64,000 nucleotides of DNA. Origin: Berberis thunbergii (Eukaryota; Streptophyta; Magnoliopsida; Ranunculales; Berberidaceae). Below are positions 51,318-61,254 of this stretch, piece after piece. The position numbers and the translations under genes are program-made. Each line of letters opens with the position of its first letter. Position 1 is the first letter of the stretch. The stretch covers positions 124,001 through 188,000 of the forward strand of contig QNQO01001172.1 in assembly GCA_003290165.1 (NCBI GenBank). The letters run 5' to 3'. The notes below the pieces were generated by a model that saw nothing but the letters and a program-made list of their open reading frames with translations, had not been told where the DNA came from and made no database searches.

Positions 51318-51670
51318 GTTGTAGCTCAGCTGGTCGGATATCTATTTTTTTTTGTGAGAGGTCTCGGGTTTGAGACTCACCAATTAGGATTTTGTGAATT
51401 TTCGTTCGATTATTAGAAATACATATGCTCCACCGTTGATAAGCTTTTGAGTATTGAATGCAACTGCTTAGATGAATTAGACTAGAGCGAAGTGAAAACA
51501 AGTCTTCATGCAAGGTGGAGGCGATAGATCGGAGAGAAAGCAAGTCTCCATGCGAGATGGAGACGACGATGATTTAAGTGGAATATTGTAGCCTTCGGGC
51601 CTGATTTGGTTAATTCTATAGGGTCAGTCATATAACCTTTCGACATGAATTAATAAATAAATAAATAAGG
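51318..51670 (+). mobile_element. tRNA-derived SINE (copy 2)
   Basis: The head has box A (TAGCTCAGCTGG) and box B (GGGTTTGAGACTC at about 51366), and the body has AAGTCTTCATGCAAGGTGGA, TATTGTAGCCTTCGGGCCTG and TCTATAGGGTCAG, ending in an AATA-repeat tail. The flanks TCAATCCACCC (51307-51317) and TCAATGACCCA (51671-51681) match at 9 of 11 positions. It belongs to the same family as 16440-16809 and lies about 230 bp upstream of the XTH gene. Confidence 0.85.
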
Positions 51671-51844
51671 TCAATGACCCAAATTTTAAAAAAAAAAAAA
51701 AAACAAACAAACAAGGGCCCAAATTTTCTTACTGGAGTAGTAGTGTACACGTGACAGATACTACCGATTTCACATGATCATTGGCAGCAGTGCTCACAAG
51801 ATAACTGTGGAATAATTTAAAGTGTGGGAACCATGTCTAATGTC

Positions 51845-51852
51845 TATAAATA
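51845..51852 (+). promoter_or_regulatory. TATA box of the XTH gene
   Basis: TATAAATA stands 57 bp upstream of the ATG at 51902, with a CT-rich leader (ACCTCTCTCACTCACACTC) between them. Spacing and context fit a plant core promoter. Confidence 0.7.
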
Positions 51853-51901
51853 AAGACCTTAACCTCTCTCACTCACACTCATCAAAGCTTGTAAGCTAAA
51901 G

Positions 51902-54900
51902 ATGGCAAATTGAGTGTTTGATCTTCTCCTGTCTATTTTTGTTGTAGTGCTGCTATTGAGTCTTTCAATGGCAAAACCTGCAACTTTTTTACAAGATTTC
52001 CATGTCACTTGGTCTGAAGCTCATATCAAACAACTAGATAAGGGCACTGGCATTCAACTCCAACTTCACCAATCCTCTGGTATACACCTAAAACCACGCT
52101 TATCTCTCTTATCCATCAATCAAACACACTCTAACTATTCGTCGGTCTTTCTAATCACTCATTAAAAAACATCTCTTGTAATGTTGTACTTCAATGTCTA
52201 AATAATTATCTTTATAATGGTGACAAAAATCTTTTTTAATCCTTTTGTTTTGACCTCTTCTTTTCATCACAAGAAATTTGGGATGAGCATTCGCCCACCA
52301 AAAATAAAAGTTTGCATTTTAGAGTTCAAATTCGAATAAAGTTTTCGAAAACCTGGTTAGTTTTCGAAGTTGCTACTTTTAAGTTCCATAGCAGTAACTT
52401 CTTCTGTATAGTGACAAACCTTTTGGCCTACGGTGAGATTATTTATGAAGTTTTTTTTTTTTATCTTCTTACAGCTTGTCATTTTTTCACTTGAACTGTC
52501 AGTTAAGGTCGTGACTAACCTGTGTGGATCAAACATGAAGTGCATACATTGCGGTAAAGTTTCCTTAAGTTGGACCAACACCTTTTTAAGATAAAAGCTT
52601 ACTATAATTAATGGGGATGGTTAAGTGGAGACAACATCATTCCAACGATCTTTCCCCACATCCCAAATACCATTTAACTATGCATAGTAAAACTAGGATC
52701 GTCAATTTCCTGAAATAATTCAGACTTAGCCCAATGCAACTATTAGAAGGCAATCCATGTTTATTTTCATGCATTGACTGGTGACAACATTGATAACATT
52801 TTGTTGAAGGACGTAAGTTTGGAACTATATGCCCTGGTTTAGCGGTTCAGATTTTTTTCTATAATAGTAAAATCAACATTGATGAGAAATAAAAATACAT
52901 AATCCGAAGTCCTGGTCTAAGTTTTCTCCACCATACAGCTGTTAATTGTTGGTTTTCTCTGATCTTTAAGGGTGTGGATTTGCATCAAAGAGCAAGTACT
53001 TGTTTAGACGTGTGAACATGAAGATCAAACTGATTCCAGGGGACTCAGCTGGGACTGTAACTGCATTCTATGTATGTACTTCTATCAATCTAGTGTTCTC
53101 CGTCCTGGAGTTTTTTTTTTTTTTTTTTGACTATTAACTTGTTTTATTCAATTGGAAAAGATGAATTCAGACACAAATGGAATTCGAGATGAACTGGATT
53201 TTGAGTTCTTAGGTAACAGAACAGGACAACCTTACACAGTTCAAACCAACGTGTTTGCTAGAGGAAAAGGAGATAGAGAGCAAAGAGTGAACCTATGGTT
53301 CGACCCATCTGCTGACTATCATACCTATTCCATTCTTTGGAATCACCAACAGATTGTGTAAGTAGAATAAGTTATCTTCTTTTTTACTTGAGCAAAGTTT
53401 TACAATCATCTCTAACTACTTCAAAATTCCTATCTATTTACAGTCAATTATTAGCTGATAAGGATGCATCGTGTTTCACATGAACCTCCGCAATATAAAT
53501 GATTTAGAGTACACCGAAATACAGTCCTTTTCTTTCAATGCTTTTGTCAATATCCTTTTGCCATTTCCTTACGACATACAATGTCTATGGACAACTTATG
53601 ACTCCAATATCTATCTGGTAAAACTTCCAAAATGCCTTTAACTAGAAAGCGAAAGACAAGTAGTCGGTGAACCATGGATGCCTCCCATTATTATGGATAT
53701 TTTTGCATTTTCAGTAAAAGAATGAGAGCATTGTACCTAAAACCAATGAGGAAAATCTATAGATTTGAGAGATGTCCAATGTTCCCCGCTTCATTCTAAA
53801 TGGTCCTGAAGAAAACCCAACATAAGATGGCCCATATGTTACCCACTACCATGACCAGAAGTGGACAGATTTAAGGGGATGGTACACGGCGAAGTTAGTC
53901 TTTTTATTGATGTAGTGACAAAGGAATTAGTTGGAAGCAGCAATGAATAAGGGCATAGCCAAAGGGGTTGTGGTCGATTGGTTAAGGCTTTGTGGACTTG
54001 TTCCACAGATCCTTGCTTCGAGACCCACTGGAGGCATCTTTATTTCGGGGTGGTATTCGACCCGTAGGTCGCATCTCGGGACTAGGTTACGGATCCTAGG
54101 CTGAAAAAACCGGCTTGCCTTTCAAAAAAAAAAAAGGGCATAGTAGGACAGAATGGGGTAATGGGTGCTTTGGAGGAATGGTCTTTTATTATCCTAATCA
54201 CAGCGATCATGATGAATCAAAGGTCTATCATCCTTGAATTACCCTAATTTTCATTACTATACTAAACTTTGTACCAGAAGTGATAACTAAGTACTAGAGA
54301 ATCTCGGCATTAAATATTTGATTAGTTGTAACTTTTTCTTCTAATAGGAGTGTCTGGTTTAAAAAAAATTTATATAGTTTTTTTATATGATAACATAGGT
54401 GACCTTTACTGTTTGATTAGTCATCATCATAGATTTAATAGAATAAAGTAAGTTGGTGGATTACAATAGAGCTCTTTAAGTTCACTAATGATCCATCTCA
54501 AAGTGGGCCTAAACCCTAACAAATGACACAAACTTCAACCATTCAATAATAACCTTTTTTATCTGGATCACTGTTTTTTACTTAATTTAACCAAAAGTAG
54601 ATACAAATCCATAATTGTATGAAAAAATCACACATACAGAACAGAGTAACACTTCACATCTAAATTTGTAAACAATAACTTGAGATCCTAATTTCTTAGA
54701 TCTATTAAAAATATAATCAAAGTAGCAAACAAAGTTCAGGATAAAACGAACAATTTACCTGCATACACCATTGTCTTGTATCCTACAAAGGTGTTCCGTT
54801 GTTGATTGTTTCCTGTATAAAGTAGATGTATTAGTTTTAACCAACAATGAAAGCATTATTCTCTAACAGCTATGAATGTAAAACAAGAAAATTTTATTTG

Positions 54901-55504
54901 AGAAAATGTAATATGGGCTTTTCCATATCCATTTTATGTCTGTCAGACTGTAACATTCAAACTTTTCATAACCTTTCCATTAATGCCACTAGCCCACTAT
55001 TTAACATGGAATATAGAGAAACAAGCATATGTCTGTGCTCCTTCAGTAATTGGTATGCTGAACTTACAGATACTAACAAGTTGTAAAAAACCATTATAAA
55101 ACCTTTGTTCATGCAGGTTTTCAATAGATGATGTTCCAATAAGGGTGTACAAGAACAATGAAGCAAAGGGCGTACCATATCCCAGAGCACAGCCAATGGG
55201 GATCTATTCGACTTTATGGGAAGTCGACAATTGGGCAACACGTGGAGGACTGGAGAAGATCGACTGGAGCAAGGCCCCATTCTATGCATACTACAAAGAC
55301 TTTGATATTGAAGGTTGCGCTTACGGGCCAAGAGCTTGCAGCAGCAAATACAACAATTGGTGGGATGCACCAACATACCAACATCTCAACCCCATGCAGG
55401 CTAGAAATTATCGATGGGTCAGAGTAAACCACATGGTTTACGATTACTGCACCGACAAATCAAGGAACCCAGTCCCGCCACAGGAGTGCTTGGCAGGAAT
55501 CTGA
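51902..55504 (+). pseudogene. XTH6: XTH6-like xyloglucan endotransglucosylase/hydrolase gene with a stop at codon 4
   Basis: XTH enzymes (family GH16) cut and rejoin xyloglucan in the cell wall. Exons: 51902-52079, 52971-53071, 53161-53357, 55117-55504, with GT-AG borders and matching phases, 287 residues. The active site [11 protein letters not shown] (Glu104, Asp106, Glu108) is followed by the usual N-glycosylation site NRT; the R and L variants in place of the common HDEIDFEFLG are also found in Arabidopsis XTH6 as I recall. The C-terminal XET domain with NHMVYDYC and paired cysteines is complete. The oddity is the N-terminus: ATG GCA AAT TGA puts a stop at codon 4, just before the hydrophobic signal peptide (VFDLLLSIFVVVLLLSLSMA). 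The next in-frame ATG (51968) would skip most of the signal. The rest is intact, so the lesion is recent or an error. Intron 3 carries a SINE. Confidence 0.85.
53959..54133 (+). mobile_element. tRNA-derived SINE in XTH intron 3 (second family)
   Basis: The head reads GGGGTTGTGGTCGATTGGTTAAGG with a box-B-like GCTTCGAGACCC, and the end is an A-run. The 10-bp flank AAGGGCATAG is present exactly at 53949-53958 and 54134-54143, a perfect target duplication. The body differs from the other two SINEs here, so it is a separate, younger family. Confidence 0.9.
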
Positions 55505-57489
55505 ACAGTAAGGGGATGGGTCAGTGCTCAGTAGAGTACATGAAAAATTGTGGTTGTGGGAATGAAAGAGTTCTAATGTTGCATTTTCTCTTCTTAATCT
55601 TTTCTTCATTTAATAGTGAAATTTGTGTCTTTCTTGTACGAATAAAACCTAAATTAAAATTTAAAAAAAAAATTCTCAAATATGAATAATGTGATATATG
55701 ATGATGTAGGAGTCAGGACCATCTGCTTAACCACTTCAATGATCTCCCCAGTGAAACTAAGGTTCCTCCTCAATTCCCCCTTGAATCAAAACCCTCTCCA
55801 CTATTCAATACCATCAAAGTCCCTTGAAGCCTTCGTCTGGCCACAATCATGACCAGTCATTAACTCTGGAGTTCTATTCAACCTTAGAAAAACATTGATA
55901 TCAATTAGCTACTATTCCACACAATGGTCGCCCTGATCCGAGAGTAGAGTAACTATGGGCCAACCCCTCTCAGAAGAAATGCATTTTGATGATATTCTCA
56001 ACTTTTTCTAAAATCTGGTACAAATTTTCTAGATGCCACTGCCAATATATTATCTGACATCCTTTACAAACCTTGAAAAACTGTAAAGATGATGAAAACG
56101 ACCTTCAACATCCTTATCCATCGATCCAGCCAAGGCACACTACACTTAGCGCCATAAACTTGTATACAGCCAACTAAATGAGAGCGACCCTCAAACTTGC
56201 ACTCCGAGGCCAAAGAAACAACATGTTCTTGCCCGACACCAAGAATTGGCCACACCATGTTTAATGCCAGGCCTTTGAAATCTTGGCGCATAAGGGAATG
56301 AAAAGATGGTCGAATAGGAGCAGATTTGTGAATGATAAGTTTGTGGTTCCTGTATGGAACTCTGACATTCCTGAGCACTAGTGGAGGCACTGCGCGTACA
56401 CTCACATGCTCCCGACATATGCAAGCATTTCTGCATCTCTTAAAAGTTATGAGACTTGTTCTCTCATTTCTTCTTCCCTCCTCCTCCTCCAAATGTCAAT
56501 CTTCATGTCCTCCCAATCAAAGTAAGTTTGACCACAATTAAGACCAAGCCAACATCTTCTTCACTACCCTCTCTTAACCACACATTTAAGGCAACCTTAA
56601 TCTAAATTACAAACATCCTGCATTTCCTGCTTCCAGCAATGAGTGGGTCTGCTTCAGGAGGCATAGAAAAGAAAATGCAGAATGTGTGCAAAACAAGGAA
56701 TGACCAAAATGGGATTGCTGAAATGGAATAAAGGATTCCCAAGCAAGTCGAAACATCTAGCCAGACAGCAACTTCAATGAAGCAGTAACCATAGCAATCA
56801 AGATGAGCAGCAAGAAAAATGATGGTCATTCTCTGCTAGATTTTTGGCCAACACAGATACTCCTAAACCCCAAGTTGTTAAAATTAGAGGGGGTCCTGCA
56901 AAAAAAGCCAAGAATATGTTAAGAACACCGAGTGACCACCCCCATCTCCACAATTTATTTTTCTCCTCCCTTGCCTCCAACAACAACTAATATGAAGCAG
57001 ATACCCTTAACCGGATTAGGCCATGCTGTAATTCTTACACTTCCACAAGGACAGGAGGTGCATCCGTCCAATGGTCAACAAGAAAAGTAGACACACCCAG
57101 AACTAGTAAGACAATCTCCGAGTACATGAGCGTTATACCCATTCATATGCACAAAATTGATGTAATCAATCATGCCCAAATTATGTGCTTAATAAACATA
57201 ATTAAATAAGATATTCTAGTTGACTGAAACCATACGGAGATAAGGCTGTTTGTAATTCAATGCTTGAAAGAAACTGCCAAATTAGATCAATTATCCATAT
57301 ACACCACTATCTTAGAATACAGAACTTTGTCAATAATGTACAATTTCCAAGTAAGAAATAACTTGAACATTCATCATCAAAGCCAATAACACATTAGCAT
57401 CAGAAAATCTACAAAGGTAACTACGAATCAAAGGATTACACATAACTGAAAAGAATAGGAAAATCCACAAAATTTTCTAATTTACCCGA
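55505..57489. other. Intergenic region, no recognised gene
   Basis: The start holds the XTH 3' untranslated region. A 142-codon minus-strand frame (56492-56064) overlaps another on the same strand and shows no domain that I recognise. The stretch just before 57489 should be the 3' untranslated region of the minus-strand gene ending at 57490. Confidence 0.55.
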
Positions 57490-58113
57490 CTAAAATAGAA
57501 AATGATTTCTCTGGTTAGTCCTCCCCATCTGAGCTCTCAAACTTAAAGGCCCCTTCATATCACCCTTATTAGCACCAAGCAGCTCATGGGATGCTTTCTC
57601 AAGAAATTCCTGGGCAGAAGCCCTGACAGACTTGTTTTCTGTTTTTCTTTTCTTTTGGCCACTCCAGTTATCTCTTCTTGTGACCGTCTCCCCTCTGCTA
57701 ATATTCCTCATACTCTGCCTTTGCTCTACAAAAATTTTTGATTGCTTGTCAGAATATGACACGAATTAAATGTCAGTTCAGTTCATCACCACAAAAAGAT
57801 ACGAGTGTGCACCTGAAGTAAGATCAGGCAAAGAGTGCTCAATGAAACGGGTTGCTGCTTTAGAATTTAAGGTAGTAGAAGGTCGCAAAGGAGCTGCATG
57901 AACAAATCCAAATCTTTATACAAAAAAATAATTTTAAATAAAATGATAATAATAATTGTTGACAACCACTAAGACAGCCCAAGTAACAGAAGCAAGAATC
58001 GAACAAGATAAAATCACTTTTTTAAAAATAATCTGCACGGAGATATGAGACAAGATACCTCTGTTCAAAGCCATAGATCGATCAAATTTTTCTTGGTACA
58101 AGCTTATTCTCTC
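57490..58113 (-). CDS. Last three exons of an unidentified protein gene
   Basis: Three minus-strand exons join with GT-AG borders and correct phases: 58113-58059, 57893-57813 and 57725-57490, 124 codons ending in TAG. The peptide contains ERISLYQEKFDRSMALNR, then STTLNSKAATRFIEHSLPDL, then SEQRQSMRNISRGETVTRRD, a basic stretch GQKKRKTENKSVRASAQEF, and ends NQRNHFLF. The lysine/arginine cluster KKRK could be a nuclear localisation signal. I do not recognise the family. The 5' exons should lie above 58113, but I could not place them with confidence. Clean splicing and absence of stops argue for a real gene. Confidence 0.6.
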
Positions 58114-59336
58114 CTATTCAAAAACACATTAGCATAACCATCAGACCAACATCAACTACTGAAACTGTCTCATTATAAACTATGATGTTGCCTTAATTGA
58201 TCAGTGATCACCCAAAAAATAACTTCACAAATTGAGGTCATTCATATTCCCCCCATAATTTTAAACCACAATTAAAAAGTCTACGATCTAGCAAGCTTAA
58301 ACGTGCTGATTCCTTGTCAGGAACTTGGTGCTGCAAACTTATGATGCTCAATATCCGATACAGTTGTGTCATAGAGGAAACTCTCCCCTATGACATAGAT
58401 GGATTGATTGAAAACTTCAAGTTGAGAACATTTTATTACAACTTAATTGACTCGAATTAGTTAAGCTCCAGTTCTTGCTTGATTCTTTCCAATGCTTGCA
58501 TAACCAAAAAAGCAAAAACAAATATGGAGGCCTTAGTTAATCTGTGTATAGGAAGCAAAAGAAGCCTGAAGCCAATAATAAGTTACTAGGTTTTAGTTCC
58601 TAATAATTCAACCATATTGGACAAAAGCCTATCCTTCGGGGAGGGAAGAAAAATCAGATTTTGTCTGATTTGAAGGAATCATCATATCTGGAGAGTGGAG
58701 ACCACCCCACTCTAGAAGGAAAACCGTGAATATATTGCTCGACTTCCAACAAGTGTCAGGCAACAAATAAACTAAAATGCAAAAGGAGTCAGCATCGACT
58801 TGAAGGGCTTGAATCAACTTTCAGCTACATATTTTCTGGATGGACTTTAATTAGGCATTATATCTAAAGACATGCAACGATCTCAAATACCTATATAAGA
58901 GTACAAATACAACAGATCAAAATATCATAGTAGATTGTCCCAACGAGTTGATCTGTCATGGATAAAATTAGATTAGTAACGATTCCGACAAGCACGATTT
59001 TGACTAATAGAGAATTCAACTGCATTTAATAGTTTAAATAACTTTTCTTGAGTTTTTGGAAAGTGTTTATCCTGCATCTAAATGACCCAATGAACTATTA
59101 AGCAAATACCAGTATGCATAAACTGGAAGGAAGGTAAATATCTGCCTTAACCCTTTGTTTAAAAGAAAACAATAAAAATAAAATCAAGTAAAATAAACTG
59201 AAGCAAACTCATAGCAACGACAATTGTATTTCATCTGATTTTCAAATTTACACATCCTTATGGCAAAAGATGGAGCTCATGGATGAGTTCAAATGTTCTT
59301 GTGCCCAAGCCAACCACTTCTTTTAGAGCAAGTCAC
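58114..59336. other. Intron or intergenic region of the minus-strand gene
   Basis: AT-rich. On the minus strand a short peptide (MQALERIKQELELN, then stop) near 58510-58460 and a 62-codon frame at 58817-58629 are seen, but neither joins the exons at 57490-58113 with convincing splice sites. I see no mobile element here. Confidence 0.4.
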
Positions 59337-59500
59337 TAGGGGTGGGCACGGTCCGGATAGATTCCAAATTTGGAGGAACCTAACTCGAACCGTTTAAAAA
59401 TAACGGATCCGATCCGATCCGGATCCCCTCATTTTGAACATTGGAACCGAACCTAACTCGAACCGTTTGGAACGGTCCGGTTCCTACTGTTCCAATGTTC
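59337..59500. mobile_element. hAT-like terminus
   Basis: The sequence TAGGGGTGGGCACGGTCCGG at 59337, followed by repeated GGTTC/GGAACC and CCGAACC words and the palindromic GATCCGATCCGATCCGGATC, is the style of plant hAT element ends (TAGGGGTG or CAGGGGTG). AACCTAACTCGAACCGTTT occurs twice (59379 and 59450). The matching opposite end is not in the window; it would be expected beyond 64000 if this terminus belongs to the transposase gene at 61255-63852. Confidence 0.6.
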
Positions 59501-59923
59501 AAAATGAGAGAAATCTTACAAACAACTAATAGATGGAAGAGGAAGAAAATGTCTGAACTGAACTCTTTTTTTTTCAACTCACAATTTTTTCCTTTTGGGA
59601 ACATCAACTAAAATCAAGGAAATTATGCATGTTGAAACGGACTAAAATGTTTGTTTGCAAAAGAAAAATCAAGGAAATTATGCATGTTGAAACAGACTAA
59701 AAGCTATTCATTCAATCAGACAAATCTATTTTACAGACAAGTGACAACTGTTCCTGTAATCAATTACAGACAATTGTTCCTGTAATCAACAAGGCACATA
59801 GCAAAATAGCAATACAGATTCATTTCGTATTACAGACAACTGTGCTTGAATAACGAACACAACATAGCAAAATCATCTGATCTTACTGATAGTTAAAATG
59901 CAATACAGATTCATTTCGTGCTC
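59501..59923. repeat. Short direct repeats downstream of the hAT-like end
   Basis: ATCAAGGAAATTATGCATG is repeated at about 59614 and 59669; GTTCCTGTAATCAA occurs twice near 59750-59790; ACAGATTCATTTCGT occurs twice (about 59814 and 59905), the second just before the glutathione transferase exon. No coding frame is seen. Confidence 0.7.
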
Positions 59924-60523
59924 TCATAGCTTTGATGATGGCGACGTGGCCTTTATGCTTGAACCTGTTCCAGTGATACGCTTGCTGAATCGTGCTTTTG
60001 CCTTGAAGAGGTGTGCATGTATTTCCTCAAAAAAGGGGCTTGTTGCAACTCTAGTATTCTCAATCCACTGCAGAACCCTCTTGTGCGGGCCTAGTATTTG
60101 ATTATGGTCAGCCTCGTCCACAAGCTGCATCCAACCATATGCATAAGCATAAGATTCCATTTAGGTTTGTCCTCACATGCATAATAGTAAGGATTCTACA
60201 TAGGTATGAACAGATAAAACTTGATTTTCCTTTATCAAGAAGTTTAACTAAACACAAGCGGTTCAAGAATAATATGTTCCTAAAGGCAAATAGTACAAAT
60301 CATGAGAACGTTTTACCTCCAATTGCATAATTTCAAGGCTGAGATCTGCAATAGATAGTTGAGACTTGAGAGCTACCCACTAAGAACTTTCCAGTCCTTC
60401 GGAGCCAAAAGGATTCAATCTTTGACAAGGATGCAACCAAAAGCTTCTCAGCTTGAGCAGCAGCAGTTGGGTTCTTAGGAAAACCAAGTGCAGGTGCTAG
60501 CACCATATTAAGGACAAAAAGAG
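59924..60523 (-). pseudogene. Theta-class glutathione S-transferase fragment (C-terminal domain)
   Basis: Two minus-strand exons, 60523-60317 and 60124-59924, encode the C-terminal helical domain of a GSTT: VLNMVLAPALGFPKNPTAAA, AEKLLVASLSKIESFWL, KFLVGSSQ, then SIADLSLEIMQLE, LVDEADHNQILGPHKRVLQW, IENTRVATSPFFEEIHAHLF. It resembles Arabidopsis GSTT1, as recalled. Between GSSQ and SIADLS a short duplication shifts the frame, and two residues (VC) of LSLVCEIMQ are missing, so it is broken. The thioredoxin-fold N-terminal half with the catalytic serine is absent; the sequence upstream of 60523 ends in a good acceptor (CCTCTGCAG) but no earlier exon was found. It sits between the hAT-like end and the hAT transposase. 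Confidence 0.82.
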
Positions 60524-60599
60524 CTGCAGAGGAATAATCAACATTAATCAAGAAGCCAGCCATTATGCAATTCAGCCCAATAAGAAACCAAAGGAAAGG

Positions 60600-61060
60600 A
60601 AAGACAAGAAACCATCAACAAGGACAAAACTCTGATGTGAGGAGAGGTTTACATCTGGTTTGTGTAACAAATTCAGGTTGTTGCAACAAGGACAAGCTCC
60701 ACACAACTTTATGTACCTGCAAGCAACAACTGCAAACAACAAATTCAGGTTGATGCAATAGGCAACACTAATAAGTAACAGCACAGATTGTTGCTTGCTC
60801 CAGCAACCAAGTGCATAAATACCAAGCATCAGTATTGTTCAATCAGTGTAACCTCAGATTCAATCAGTATTGTTGAACCAAGTACCAAGCATCATTATTG
60901 TTCAGCCTGTTTAACCAAGTACCAAGCATCAGTATTGTTCAATCAATGTAACCTTAGATTCAATCAGTATTCAATCAGGCTGAATAAGCACAGATTATTG
61001 CTTGCTCCAACAACCAAGTGTGACCGTGAAAAAAAAAATTACATTAACTTGTCTAAATTT
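60600..61060. repeat. Tandem and interspersed short repeats between GSTT exon and hAT gene
   Basis: ACCAAGTACCAAGCATCA and CAGTATTGTTCAATCA(G/A)TGTAACCT recur about three times in 60815-60990, and AACAAATTCAGGTTG occurs at about 60667 and 60737. No coding frame is seen. Confidence 0.75.
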
Positions 61061-61254
61061 CATTAAAAAAAAGACCATACAAACTCCACATCATTAAATA
61101 GTAACATTGTCATGGACCACACTGGAAACCAATCCATAAAGTTATCTAAATTTCAGCAAGTACCTAAAGAGTTAAACATAAACATAGCATAAAGAGCTAC
61201 AAAGTTCACTTACATTGAAAACATAAAGAGCTAAGGCTAAGCTAGGCACTCAAA

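Noticed and set aside
56064..56492. 142-codon minus-strand frame as a gene
   Set aside because: No known domain, no splice partner and an overlapping alternative frame on the same strand; left unassigned.
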